From Microbacterium trichothecenolyticum (GTDB taxonomy: Bacteria > Actinomycetota > Actinomycetes > Actinomycetales > Microbacteriaceae), in contig NZ_JYJA01000017.1 in NCBI RefSeq assembly GCF_000956465.1, forward strand, positions 1 to 41,934: 41,934 bases of DNA, given 5' to 3'. Of this stretch, positions 16,508 to 25,029 are shown piece after piece. The number at the start of each line of letters is the position of its first letter. Position 1 is the first letter of the stretch. The notes under the pieces are model-generated. The model was not told where the DNA came from and did no database searches. It saw only the letters and a program-made list of their open reading frames with translations. Both the position numbers and the translations under genes were made by a program.

Positions 16508-16709
16508 AGGAGGCTCTCCTTCTGCTTCGTCGATGCATGTGATGCATCGGATGCCTCGTGGGCACATCTCGACAGTGGCACCCGAGGGGCGGGGTCCGTA
16601 GGGGCTTGACGACCCTCGTTCGCCGGTGATACGCCGGGCCCACCGGCTCTGTGCGTAGGGCGATCCGACGGGCGCTGTCAACCCCCGTGAGCGTTCCGGG
16701 CCGCGTACG

Positions 16710-16715
16710 TAACTT
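16710..16715 (+). promoter_or_regulatory. -10 element of a leaderless promoter (TAACTT)
   Basis: TAACTT, spacer CGCGGGT (7 nt), then ATG 16723. It supports this start over an in-frame GTG at 16651. Confidence 0.45.
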
Positions 16716-16722
16716 CGCGGGT

Positions 16723-17607
16723 ATGAGCACATCCGCGACCGATCCGACGACCGCTCACCGCAAGGACGGCTTCCCGGCGCAGCACCAGGAGCAGCCGGGC
16801 CTCACCGACGACACGCGTCCCACGCCCGACCACGGGGAACGCTCGTATCAGGGCGCGCAGCGTCTGTCCGAACGCCGTGCTCTCATCACCGGCGGCGACT
16901 CCGGCATCGGCCGCGCGGTCGCGATCGCGTTCGCCCGCGAGGGTGCGGACGTCGCGCTGACCCATATGCCCGAAGAGCAGGAGGACGCCGACGACACCGC
17001 GCGCTGGATCACCGAGGCCGGCGCGCGGGCGCTGCCGCTGAAGGGCGACCTGCGCGACGAGGACTTCTGCGCCGAGATCGTCCGGCGCACCGTCGACGAG
17101 CTCGGCGGACTCGACGTGCTCGTGCTCAATGCGGCGTACCAGAAGGACCGCGACAGCCTCGCGACCCTCGAGACCGCGGAGATGGACCGCGTGTTCCGCA
17201 CCAACCTGTACGCGCAGATGTTCACCGCGCGCGCCGCGATCCCGCACCTGAAGCCCGGGTCGTCGATCATCGTCACGACGTCGATCCAGGCGTTCAACCC
17301 GTCGCCCTCGCTCATCGACTACGCGATGACCAAGGCGGCGCAGGTCGCTTTCATCAAGGCGCTCGCCGAGGATCTCGGACCGAAGGGCATCCGCGTGAAC
17401 GGCGTCGCGCCGGGGCCGATCTGGACCCCCCTCATCCCCGCGACGGGATGGGATGCCGAGCGCCTCGCGACCTTCGGACAGGACACGCCGCTGGGCCGCG
17501 CGGGTCAGCCCGCCGAGCTGGCCGGCGCCTACGTGTACCTCGCGAGCGACGACGCGTCGTTCACGTCGGGCGCGATCCTGCCCGTGACCGGAGGGAAGGG
17601 CCTGTGA
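16723..17607 (+). CDS. SDR family oxidoreductase
   Basis: This 294-residue short-chain dehydrogenase has a ~45-residue N-terminal extension (Gln/Pro-rich) typical of the YghA/YdaD-type general stress SDRs. It carries the nucleotide motif TGGDSGIG (56-63), NAA at ~136-138, and the catalytic triad Ser187, Tyr200 and Lys204 (LIDYAMTK). The C terminus DDASFTSGAILPVTGGKG is also typical. The basic/acidic pattern after the second strand (THMPEEQED) does not clearly settle NAD versus NADP. Substrate is unknown. It is followed 36 nt later by a small Rho-N/SAP-like gene and may be co-transcribed with it. Confidence 0.92.
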   Translation: MSTSATDPTTAHRKDGFPAQHQEQPGLTDDTRPTPDHGERSYQGAQRLSERRALITGGDSGIGRAVAIAFAREGADVALTHMPEEQEDADDTARWITEAGARALPLKGDLRDEDFCAEIVRRTVDELGGLDVLVLNAAYQKDRDSLATLETAEMDRVFRTNLYAQMFTARAAIPHLKPGSSIIVTTSIQAFNPSPSLIDYAMTKAAQVAFIKALAEDLGPKGIRVNGVAPGPIWTPLIPATGWDAERLATFGQDTPLGRAGQPAELAGAYVYLASDDASFTSGAILPVTGGKGL

Positions 17608-17643
17608 AACCCGCCTTCGCGGCGGTGGACGAAGGAGGAAGCC

Positions 17644-17910
17644 ATGCCAGGACGACGCGGATCGACCCTAAAGGACCGCGAGATGTACGAGGAGCTCCGC
17701 AAGGACGGCGCCTCGAAGGAGAAGGCCGCGCGCATCTCGAATGCCGCGGCGGCACAGGGCCGAAAGACGGTGGGCAGACGCGGTGCGAACGCGAAGGACT
17801 ACGACGACCGCACAGTTCCCGAGCTGCGCAAGCGCGCGAAGGAGCTGGGGTTGAAGGGCTACTCGAGCAAGAGGAAGTCCGAGCTGATCTCGATGATCCG
17901 CAACCACTGA
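17644..17910 (+). CDS. Small basic protein with Rho-N/SAP-like C-terminal motif
   Basis: This 88-residue very basic protein has an excellent ribosome-binding site (AAGGAGGAAGCC before ATG 17644). Residues ~10-45 (REMYEELRKDGASKEKAARISNAAA) match the DUF7218-type element seen in actinobacterial small proteins. Residues ~55-88 (RTVPELRKRAKELGLKGYSSKRKSELISMIRNH) form a Rho N-terminal or SAP-like helix-extended-helix motif that binds nucleic acid. It lies between a stress-type SDR and topoisomerase IB, suggesting a DNA or stress role; that is inference. Confidence 0.8.
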   Translation: MPGRRGSTLKDREMYEELRKDGASKEKAARISNAAAAQGRKTVGRRGANAKDYDDRTVPELRKRAKELGLKGYSSKRKSELISMIRNH

Positions 17911-17970
17911 CCGCGGCGGAGATCCGGTCGCCGGGTCCCCCACGCCCGTCGGCCGACCCCGCGACCCCGG

Positions 17971-17976
17971 TAGCGT
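17971..17976 (+). promoter_or_regulatory. -10 element of a leaderless promoter (TAGCGT)
   Basis: TAGCGT, spacer GAACGG (6 nt), then ATG 17983 of the topoisomerase gene. Confidence 0.55.
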
Positions 17977-17982
17977 GAACGG

Positions 17983-18960
17983 ATGCCGAAGCTCGCGCGC
18001 GTCCGTCCCTACGAGGACCCCGGCTTCCGTCGGGTGCGGGCCGGGACGGGCTTCCGGTATCTCGACGCGAAGGGTCGCGCGCCCGCGCCCCGGCACCTGG
18101 ACCGGATACACGGCCTGGTGATCCCGCCCGCGTGGCAGGACGTGTGGATCAGCACGCGCCCCGACGCGCACATCCAGGCGGTGGGCGTGGACGACGCCGG
18201 GCGCCGGCAGTACGTCTACCACCCCGACTGGACCGCGGGCCGCGACCGTGGCAAGTTCGCGCGGTCGCTCGCGCTCGCCGAGGCCTTGCCGCGCGCCCGA
18301 GCACGCGTCACCACGTCGATCCGGCGCGAGGCCCTCGACCGCGAGCGGGTGCTGGCGGTCGCGTTCCGCCTGCTCGACGACGCGGCGCCGCGCATCGGCT
18401 CGGAGCGCTATCTCGCCGCGCACGGCAGTCGGGGCCTCACGACGCTGCAGCGACGTGATGTCTCGGTCGAGGCGCCCGTCGTCTCCTTCGCGTTTCCGGG
18501 CAAGAGCGGCAAGCACCAGGTGCTCGAGCTCGAGGACGCCGACCTCGCCGCCGCGATGGAGATCCTGGCCGCGGGCCGGCCGCGCTCGCCGCTGCTCGCG
18601 TGGCAGCGCGGTGGACGCCGCGTCGCGCTGACCCCGGCGGAGGTGAACGCGTACGTGCGGGCGCTCACGGGCGGCAAGTTCACCGCGAAGGACTTCCGCA
18701 CGCTGCGCGGCACGATCCTCGCCGCCGAGGCGCTCGCGCGCATCGGCACCGTCGACACCAAGACCGACCGCAAGCGCGCCGAGGTGCTCGCGGTGCGGGC
18801 GACGGCCGAGGCCCTCGGCAACACGCCGGCGGTCGCGCGCGGTTCCTACATCGACCCGCGCGTGTTCACGAGGTACCGCGAGGGAAACCTGCTCGACCTG
18901 TCGATCACGCCGGAGTCCGCGATCCGCGGGCTGCTGCGGCCGGGAACCACCGGTCGTTGA
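17983..18960 (+). CDS. DNA topoisomerase IB (poxvirus-like)
   Basis: This 325-residue enzyme relaxes supercoils by a 3'-phosphotyrosyl intermediate. The N-terminal DNA-binding domain includes the HGLVIPPAWQDVWI block (~43-56) and YHPDW. The catalytic domain shows the expected residues: Arg137 in RIGSERY, Lys in GKSGK (174-178), Arg239 in KDFRTLRGT, and the nucleophile Tyr289 in GSYIDPRVF. Length fits the bacterial poxvirus-like class. Bacterial members are accessory enzymes, often carried near stress or ligase-type genes. It has its own leaderless promoter. Confidence 0.93.
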   Translation: MPKLARVRPYEDPGFRRVRAGTGFRYLDAKGRAPAPRHLDRIHGLVIPPAWQDVWISTRPDAHIQAVGVDDAGRRQYVYHPDWTAGRDRGKFARSLALAEALPRARARVTTSIRREALDRERVLAVAFRLLDDAAPRIGSERYLAAHGSRGLTTLQRRDVSVEAPVVSFAFPGKSGKHQVLELEDADLAAAMEILAAGRPRSPLLAWQRGGRRVALTPAEVNAYVRALTGGKFTAKDFRTLRGTILAAEALARIGTVDTKTDRKRAEVLAVRATAEALGNTPAVARGSYIDPRVFTRYREGNLLDLSITPESAIRGLLRPGTTGR

Positions 18961-19021
18961 GCGGAGCGCGCTCTGGCGCGCGAAGACGAAACGCTCCGGG
19001 TATCCGCGATCGCCGGGCGAG

Positions 19022-19027
19022 TACCGT
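19022..19027 (+). promoter_or_regulatory. -10 element of the crcB leaderless promoter (TACCGT)
   Basis: TACCGT, spacer GAAGGG (6 nt), then ATG 19034. A leaderless transcript leaves no space for a fluoride riboswitch. Confidence 0.55.
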
Positions 19028-19033
19028 GAAGGG

Positions 19034-19447
19034 ATGCCGCAGCCCGTCGATCCCCGGATCCTCGGGGTGACGGTGGCGGGCGGCGCGATCGGCGTCCTCG
19101 CCAGGGCGCTCGTGCTCGACCCCGTGACCGACCCGACGGCCGTGCCGTGGGTGACGCTCGGGATCAACGTGGTCGGGTCCCTCATCCTGGGGGTCGTCGT
19201 CGGCTGGCTCGACGACCGGCGGCCGGTGCTGCGCTCGTTCCTCGGGACGGGGATCATGGGCGGCTTCACCACGTACAGCGCGTTCGCGGTGGCCACGGCT
19301 CTGTGGGTCACGACGCCGTGGCTCGCGGCGGGGCTGGCGGCAGCATCCGTCATCGCGGGTGTCATCGGCGCGATCGTCGGACTGTTCATCGGGCGCCGGA
19401 TCGCCGACCGGCCCGGCGAGGTCGAGTACCCCGAGGACGCCGAGTGA
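19034..19447 (+). CDS. crcB: Fluoride efflux protein CrcB, first subunit
   Basis: This 137-residue CrcB/Fluc protein has four predicted transmembrane helices. It carries the conserved GINVVGSLILG helix-2 motif (~residues 43-53) and the GGFTTYSAFA segment around the helix-3 break that lines the fluoride pore. The C terminus is acidic (EVEYPEDAE). It overlaps the next crcB by 4 nt (GTGA). Two adjacent, diverged copies usually mean that the dual-topology homodimer has been replaced by a heterodimer of oppositely oriented subunits. Confidence 0.93.
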   Translation: MPQPVDPRILGVTVAGGAIGVLARALVLDPVTDPTAVPWVTLGINVVGSLILGVVVGWLDDRRPVLRSFLGTGIMGGFTTYSAFAVATALWVTTPWLAAGLAAASVIAGVIGAIVGLFIGRRIADRPGEVEYPEDAE

Positions 19448-19815
19448 GCCCGTGGCTGCTGGTCGCCGCGCTTGCGGGCGGTATCGGAGCGGGGCTGCGG
19501 TATGTCGTCGACCGGTGGTCGACGCCGGCGGGAGGCGCGCGGTTCCCCGTCGGGATCCTCGTGGTGAACGTGTCGGGCTCGTTCGTGCTCGGCGTGATCA
19601 CCGGGCTCGGCACGGCGATCGCCCCCGAGCTCTCGCTCGTGCTCGGGCTCGGTCTGCTCGGCGGGTACACGACATTCAGCACGGTCTCGGTCGAGACCGT
19701 GCTGCTCGCCCAGCGGAAGCGCCGGCGCCACGCCGCCCTCAACCTCTTCGGCACGCTCGCGCTCGCCGCCATCGCGGCAGGACTGGGGCTGCTGCTCGGG
19801 AGAGCGTTCTCATGA
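19444..19815 (+). CDS. crcB: Fluoride efflux protein CrcB, second subunit
   Basis: This 123-residue CrcB/Fluc partner starts at GTG 19444 within the end of the first copy. It has four helices, the VVNVSGSFVLGVITG motif (~35-50) and GGYTTFSTVSVET (~75-87). The positive cluster AQRKRRRHA follows helix 3, whereas the first copy has its basic residues elsewhere, which agrees with opposite orientation in the membrane. The ion pathway motifs are intact. Confidence 0.93.
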   Translation: MSPWLLVAALAGGIGAGLRYVVDRWSTPAGGARFPVGILVVNVSGSFVLGVITGLGTAIAPELSLVLGLGLLGGYTTFSTVSVETVLLAQRKRRRHAALNLFGTLALAAIAAGLGLLLGRAFS

Positions 19816-19837
19816 GAGCCGCATGAAATACTGAAAC

Positions 19838-19855
19838 CGATACATCTCCGTATCG
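19838..19855. promoter_or_regulatory. Inverted repeat upstream of the RND exporter gene
   Basis: CGATAC and GTATCG form perfect 6-bp arms around ATCTCC. The element lies 50-68 bp before the GTG start and resembles TetR-type operators. No regulator gene is adjacent, so the binding protein is unknown. Confidence 0.5.
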
Positions 19856-19905
19856 AGCGGGCTCGCGCCCTCCCCCTGCATCACCTCACCAGCGAAGGCC
19901 TCCGT

Positions 19906-22900
19906 GTGTCGAACCTCGCCGTTCTGAGTCTCAAGAACCGCGCGCTCATCGCGCTGATCACGATCGTCGCCGCCATCTTCGGCGGGCTCGCGCTCACGAA
20001 CCTCAAGCAGGAACTGATCCCCTCGATCGAGTTCCCTGCGCTCATCGTCGTCTCGACGTACCCTGGCGCGTCGCCCGAGGTGGTGAGCAACGACGTGTCG
20101 GTGCCCATCGAGACCGCCATCCAGGGCGTTTCCGGGCTCGAGTCGACGAGTGCGACGAGCACGACGAATGCCTCGATCGTGCAGGCGTCCTTCACGTACG
20201 GCACCGACCTCGCGACCGCCGAGCAGAAGATGACGCAGGCGATCAACCGCATCAAGTCGCAGCTGCCGACCGGCGTCGAGCCGAGCGTCATCTCAGCGAG
20301 CATCGACGACTTCCCGGTGATCCAGCTGGCCGTGACCGGCTACGACGACGAGGCGACGATCCAAGCGCAGCTCGAGGCATCCGTCATCCCGGATCTCGAG
20401 GATGTCGCGGGCGTCAACGCCGCGCAGATCGTCGGCGGCGTGGGCCAGCGCGTGACGATCACCCCCGACCAGGCGAAGCTCGCCGAGGCGGGCTATACGC
20501 AGCAGGCGATCCGCGATGCGCTCGACCAGAACGGCGTGCTGTTCCCCGGCGGCGAGATCACCGAGGGCGACGAGACGCTGACGGTGCAGACCGGCGCGAA
20601 GATCTCGTCGGTCGACGAGATCGCGGCTCTGCCGCTCGTGCCGTCGACGGCCGACCAGTTCGTCGCGGGCCCGAAGACTATCGGCGACGTCTCGACCGTC
20701 GAAGAGGAGGCCGATCCGGTCACGACCATCTCGCGCGTGAACGGCGAGCCTGCGCTCACGATCGCGGTCACGAAGCTGCCCGCCGCCAACACGGTGGATG
20801 TGTCGCGCGGCGTGCTCGCGGTGCTGCCCGACCTCGAGGACTCGCTCGACGGCGCCGAGTTCACGGTCGTGTTCGACCAGGCGCCGTACATCCAGGAGTC
20901 CATCGACACCCTCGCGAAGGAAGGCCTGCTCGGCCTCGTCTTCGCGGTGATCGTGATCTTCATCTTCCTGCTGTCGGTGCGCTCGACTCTCGTCGCGGCG
21001 ATCTCGATCCCGACCAGCATCCTCATCACGTTCATCGGTCTGCAGGCGTTCGGCTACTCGCTCAACATCCTGACCCTCGGCGCGATCACGATCGCGATCG
21101 GGCGTGTGGTCGACGACTCCATCGTCGTCATCGAGAACATCAAGAGGCATTACGTCGGCGACGCAGACAAGGGCGACTCGATCCGTCGCGCGGTGCGCGA
21201 GGTGGCGTCGGCCATCACGGCGTCGACGATCGTGACGGTCGCGGTGTTCCTGCCGATCGCGTTCGTCGGCGATGTCACGGGCGAGCTGTTCCGTCCGTTC
21301 GCGATGACCGTGACGATCGCGATGACCGCGTCGCTGTTCGTCGCGCTCACCATCGTTCCGGTGCTCGCGTACTGGTTCCTCAAGCCCGGCAAGCCGATCC
21401 TCGACGCCGAGGGCGTCGCGGTCGATCCGGAGGACCCGGCCGCGCCGCCGAGCCGCCTGCAGAAGTCGTACCTGCCGATCCTCCGCTGGACCCTCCGCCA
21501 CTCGTGGATCACCCTCGCGCTCGCCGTGCTGGTGCTCGTCGGCACGATCGCCGCCGCTCCCTTCATGAAGACCAACTTCCTGGGCGACTCGGGCCAGAAC
21601 ACCTTCACGATGACGCAGGACATCGGCCCCGCCCCCTCGCTCGAAGCCGAGAGCGCCGCAGCCGAGCAGGTCGAGGAGGTGCTCCTCGGCATCGACGGCA
21701 TCGAGACCGTGCAGGTGTCGATCGGCTCGAGCGGTTCGGCCCTCCGCGACGCCTTCTCGGGCGGCGGCAGCGGCATCACGTACTCGATCACGACCGACCC
21801 CGGCGTCGACCAGGTGGCGCTGCGCGAAGAGGTTCAGGGCGCGGTCGCCGATCTCGACGATGCCGGCGAGATCACCGTCGCCGCGGGTGGCGGCGGCTTC
21901 GGCTCCACCGACATCGCGATCGACGTCACCGCTCCCGATTCCTCGACCCTGCAGGACGCGACGGATGCTGTCATCTCGGCCGTCGAAGGCGCCGACGGCG
22001 TGGGCCAGGTCACGAGCAACCTGTCGGCCTCGCTGCCGTACATCGCCGTGACGGTGGACCGCGACAAGGCCGCGGAGCTCGGCCTCTCGGAGGTCGCGGT
22101 CGGCGCGCTGGTGTCGAACACGATGCAGCCGCAGTCGATCGGCACCGTCGAGATCGACGACACGTCGCTCACGGTGTACCTCGCGGCGTCCGAGACGCCC
22201 GCGTCGCTCGACGACCTGCGGCAGCTGCAGGTGCCGAGCGCCACCGGCCCGATCCCGCTCGAGCAGGTCGCGACCGTCGAAGAGAGCGAAGGCCCCACCT
22301 CGATCACCACCGAGGGCGGCCAGCGCACGTCGACCGTCACCGTGACTCCGTCGACCGACAACCTGCAGACGGCGACGGCATCGGTGACGACGGCCCTTGC
22401 CGACGCCGAACTGCCGTCGGCGGCTGACGCCACGCTCGGTGGTGTCGTGACCCAGCAGCAGGATGCCTTCTCGCAGCTCGGCCTCGCGCTGCTCGCGGCG
22501 ATCCTGATCGTCTACATCGTGATGGTCGCGACCTTCAAGTCGCTGCGCCAGCCGCTGCTGCTGCTCGTGTCGGTGCCGTTCGCGGCGACCGGCGCGATCC
22601 TGCTGCAGATCATCACGGGCGTTCCGCTCGGCGTCGCATCGCTCATCGGCGTGCTGATGCTGATCGGCATCGTCGTGACGAACGCGATCGTGCTCGTCGA
22701 CCTCGTGAACCAGTACCGCGAGAAGGGCCTGACCGCCCACGACGCCACCGTCGCCGGTGGCTCGCGACGTCTCCGCCCGATCCTCATGACGGCGCTGGCA
22801 ACGATCTTCGCGCTCACGCCCATGGCGCTCGGCATCACCGGCCAGGGCGGCTTCATCTCGCAGCCCCTTGCGATCGTCGTCATCGGCGGCCTCGTGTCGT

Positions 22901-24183
22901 CGACCGTGCTGACGCTGCTCGTGCTCCCGACCCTGTACAACCTCGTCGAGGGCGCGAAGGAGCGGCGCGCTGAGCGCCGGCGCCGCCGCGACGAGGGTGA
23001 CGGCGGTGGCGACGGCGGCTCGGGTCCCGAGGGCGATGGACCGGATGGCGAGTCGGATGCTGCGGCGGCGGGTGTGCTTGTGGGCGCCGGTGTGGGTGCT
23101 GCTGGTGCCGAGGCTTCGGGTGAGGTTGCGGGTTCGGGTGCCGTCGGTGCTGCCGGGGCTGCGGGCGCTGCGGCGTTCGAGACCCGGCGGCAGCGTCGCC
23201 AGCGTGCGGTGGGCGGCTCGGTCGCGGCCGAGACCTCCGAGGTCGCTGTGCCCGAGATCGAGGAAGGCCCCGACATCGAGGTGTCGGACTCGACGCCTGC
23301 ACCTATCGAGGCGGAGTCCGCAGCGGAGGGTGTCGCGCCGGAGGCCGAGTTCGCACCCGAGGTTGCTGCGCCTGAGGCCGAGCCAGCTGCCGAGCCCTGG
23401 GCGGGGGAGCCGACAGCTGAGGTCGTTGCGCCTGGGGCCGACTCCGCACCCGAGGTTGCTGCGCCTGAGGCCGAGCCCGCTGCCGAGCCCTGGGCGGGGG
23501 AGCCGACAGCTGAGGTCGTTGCGCCTGGGGCCGAGTCCGCAGCCGAGGTTGCTGCGCCTGAGGCCGAGTCCGCAGCCGAGCCCGAGGCGGGGGAGCTGAC
23601 AGTCGAGGGCGCTCCGGCCGAGGCTGAGCGCGCAGCCGTGTCCGAGGCGGGGGAGCCCGATGTGGCGTCCGCTCCACAGGTCGCGGACGCTGAGGAGCCG
23701 GCTGTGTCTGAGCCTGGAGCCGCGCAGGCCCCCGATGTCGAGGTGTCGGACGTCACTCCGGCGCCGGCGAGCACGGATTCGAGGGATCGCGATGAGCTCG
23801 CAGACGTGGCGGCCCCGGCCTCGGACTCCACGCCCGGCGTGACGGATGACGCCGCCCCGGCGGAGACTCCTGACGAGTCGGAGACCCTCGCCGAGCCCGA
23901 GCCCGTCACCGAGTCGGGCGAAGCCGGCAACGCGACGAGTGACGTCGAATCCGAGACCGAGGCCACGAGTGGCGCTCCGGATGGAACGAGCATTGAGCCG
24001 GAGTCGGGGGAGTCGCCGGCGTCCGCCGAGCACTCCGCGGAAGACGGTGGTACCGCTACGCGGCCCGATCAGGCCGACGTCGCGGCCGACGAGCCGGAGT
24101 CGCCCGCCGGCGAGATGTCACCTGCTGGAGACGAGTCCGACGCGCCCGAGAACGGCGAGGAGCGTCCCCGCGACGACCACTGA
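19906..24183 (+). CDS. RND (HAE1/AcrB-like) efflux permease with long repetitive tail
   Basis: This 1425-residue protein starts at GTG 19906 with AAGG upstream. Residues ~1-1015 form a complete RND transporter: helix 1 (ALIALITIVAAIFGGLAL), a porter domain beginning TYPGASPEVV, helices 2-6 with the proton-relay pair Asp403-Asp404 in GRVVDDSIVVIEN, a second porter domain, and helices 8-12 (NAIVLVDLVNQYREKG, RRLRPILMTALAT). Residues ~1015-1425 are an unusual cytoplasmic tail: basic, then Gly/Ala-rich, then Ala/Glu/Pro-rich, and probably disordered. It contains 31-residue repeats. No adaptor protein gene is adjacent. Substrate is unknown. Confidence 0.9.
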   Translation: MSNLAVLSLKNRALIALITIVAAIFGGLALTNLKQELIPSIEFPALIVVSTYPGASPEVVSNDVSVPIETAIQGVSGLESTSATSTTNASIVQASFTYGTDLATAEQKMTQAINRIKSQLPTGVEPSVISASIDDFPVIQLAVTGYDDEATIQAQLEASVIPDLEDVAGVNAAQIVGGVGQRVTITPDQAKLAEAGYTQQAIRDALDQNGVLFPGGEITEGDETLTVQTGAKISSVDEIAALPLVPSTADQFVAGPKTIGDVSTVEEEADPVTTISRVNGEPALTIAVTKLPAANTVDVSRGVLAVLPDLEDSLDGAEFTVVFDQAPYIQESIDTLAKEGLLGLVFAVIVIFIFLLSVRSTLVAAISIPTSILITFIGLQAFGYSLNILTLGAITIAIGRVVDDSIVVIENIKRHYVGDADKGDSIRRAVREVASAITASTIVTVAVFLPIAFVGDVTGELFRPFAMTVTIAMTASLFVALTIVPVLAYWFLKPGKPILDAEGVAVDPEDPAAPPSRLQKSYLPILRWTLRHSWITLALAVLVLVGTIAAAPFMKTNFLGDSGQNTFTMTQDIGPAPSLEAESAAAEQVEEVLLGIDGIETVQVSIGSSGSALRDAFSGGGSGITYSITTDPGVDQVALREEVQGAVADLDDAGEITVAAGGGGFGSTDIAIDVTAPDSSTLQDATDAVISAVEGADGVGQVTSNLSASLPYIAVTVDRDKAAELGLSEVAVGALVSNTMQPQSIGTVEIDDTSLTVYLAASETPASLDDLRQLQVPSATGPIPLEQVATVEESEGPTSITTEGGQRTSTVTVTPSTDNLQTATASVTTALADAELPSAADATLGGVVTQQQDAFSQLGLALLAAILIVYIVMVATFKSLRQPLLLLVSVPFAATGAILLQIITGVPLGVASLIGVLMLIGIVVTNAIVLVDLVNQYREKGLTAHDATVAGGSRRLRPILMTALATIFALTPMALGITGQGGFISQPLAIVVIGGLVSSTVLTLLVLPTLYNLVEGAKERRAERRRRRDEGDGGGDGGSGPEGDGPDGESDAAAAGVLVGAGVGAAGAEASGEVAGSGAVGAAGAAGAAAFETRRQRRQRAVGGSVAAETSEVAVPEIEEGPDIEVSDSTPAPIEAESAAEGVAPEAEFAPEVAAPEAEPAAEPWAGEPTAEVVAPGADSAPEVAAPEAEPAAEPWAGEPTAEVVAPGAESAAEVAAPEAESAAEPEAGELTVEGAPAEAERAAVSEAGEPDVASAPQVADAEEPAVSEPGAAQAPDVEVSDVTPAPASTDSRDRDELADVAAPASDSTPGVTDDAAPAETPDESETLAEPEPVTESGEAGNATSDVESETEATSGAPDGTSIEPESGESPASAEHSAEDGGTATRPDQADVAADEPESPAGEMSPAGDESDAPENGEERPRDDH
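23362..23610 (+). repeat. 93-bp in-frame tandem repeat, about 2.6 copies
   Basis: Units begin at 23362, 23455 and 23548, each with GTTGCTGCGCCTGAGGCCGA; the third copy diverges and fades near 23610. The unit encodes 31 residues rich in Ala, Glu and Pro, starting VAAPEAE and with AEPWAGEPTAE in the middle. Near-identity of the first two copies suggests recent duplication. Confidence 0.88.
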
Positions 24184-24224
24184 CACGGGACGGCGTCCTA
24201 GCCCGATTGCGGCTGCGACACTCT

Positions 24225-24257
24225 CCGCGTGGCCGCGCGAATAGGGCGGCCACGCGG
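24225..24257 (+). terminator. Rho-independent terminator after the RND gene
   Basis: CCGCGTGGCCGC pairs perfectly with GCGGCCACGCGG (12 bp, 9-nt loop) and is followed by GCGTTTT, a real U-run. Confidence 0.9.
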
Positions 24258-24492
24258 GCGTTTTCACCGGGCTGGGTCATCGTGCACCAGAGCCGCCGCG
24301 TTCCCAGGCGACGGGCGAGTCCTCGGGCGCGCGCACGCTGGAGGACCGGCTTACGCCCGGCGATCAAGCGCCCAACGACCCGCTGGCGACCGACCTGGCT
24401 GTGCTGCCGGGGACGTTGGCCATCAGCGTTACGCCCGGGATGTCTCAACGATCGTGTGGAATGTGTGCCGCAGCGAGATTGCTTCAATAGGT
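24258..24492. other. Intergenic region without a recognisable gene
   Basis: The 235 bases between the RND terminator and the deazaflavin-type gene hold open frames in several phases, but none with recognisable protein sequence or a supported start. CAATAG just before GTG 24493 could be part of a -10 region. Confidence 0.4.
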
Positions 24493-24873
24493 GTGAACAA
24501 CGACGTCACCACGGCCCTGCACCGAAGTCAGCTCATCGACCTGACGACGACCGGGCGCCGTAGCGGGCTACCTCGCCGCATCGAGATCTTCCTGCACGAT
24601 GAGGACGGCGTGCTGTTCATCACAGGGATGCCGCGTCGAGACCGCACAAGGGACTGGATACACAACATCACCGCAGACCCCCACGTCATCGTGCACTTGA
24701 AGCAGGGCATCCACGCCGACGTCCCTGCCACGGCACGGGTCATCACCGATCCCCACGAAGCGCGGCCGCTCATCGAGGCCGCCGCACGCCGATGGCGCAG
24801 AGACGATGTCGACGAGATGATCGCGCACAGTCCGCTCATCGTGCTGACTCCGGCTACCCCGCCCGCCGCCTGA
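24493..24873 (+). CDS. Deazaflavin-dependent nitroreductase-like protein (DDN/DUF385 type)
   Basis: This 126-residue protein matches the pattern of F420/FMN-binding split-barrel proteins of the nitroreductase/DUF385 family: LIDLTTTGRRSGLPRRIEIFLHDEDGVLFITG (~12-45), then a TRDWIHNITADPHVIVHL block (~50-68). Members in mycobacteria reduce quinones or nitro drugs with F420H2, and others degrade aflatoxin. The start is taken as GTG 24493; an upstream in-frame GTG cannot be excluded. It stands alone. Cofactor and substrate are not visible from sequence. Confidence 0.75.
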   Translation: MNNDVTTALHRSQLIDLTTTGRRSGLPRRIEIFLHDEDGVLFITGMPRRDRTRDWIHNITADPHVIVHLKQGIHADVPATARVITDPHEARPLIEAAARRWRRDDVDEMIAHSPLIVLTPATPPAA

Positions 24874-24880
24874 CCGCATC

Positions 24881-24910
24881 CCCAAAGAACTCTGAGGGAC
24901 CCCCTTTGGG
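24881..24910 (+). terminator. Possible weak terminator
   Basis: CCCAAAG and CTTTGGG form a 7-bp stem around 16 nt, starting 8 bp after the stop of the deazaflavin-type gene. There is no U-run. Confidence 0.35.
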
Positions 24911-25029
24911 CCCCGCGACCGGCCGGACGGCCTCATCGACGACGCCGCGCACCCCGACGCGGTTTCGGCTCCCAGGATCGGCAGGCCCGTCGGCGCGTTC
25001 GGTAGCAACATGACACAGTTGACACTGGA

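Noticed and set aside
18961..19033. Fluoride riboswitch before crcB
   Set aside because: The conserved core is not seen, and the -10 element places transcription at the start codon, leaving no leader.
23362..23610. CRISPR-like repeats
   Set aside because: The repeats are 93 bp, contiguous without spacers, in frame, and part of a protein tail.
20293..24033. 1246-codon open frame antisense to the RND gene
   Set aside because: It is Arg/Asp-rich with no family features, and the opposite strand encodes a complete RND transporter.
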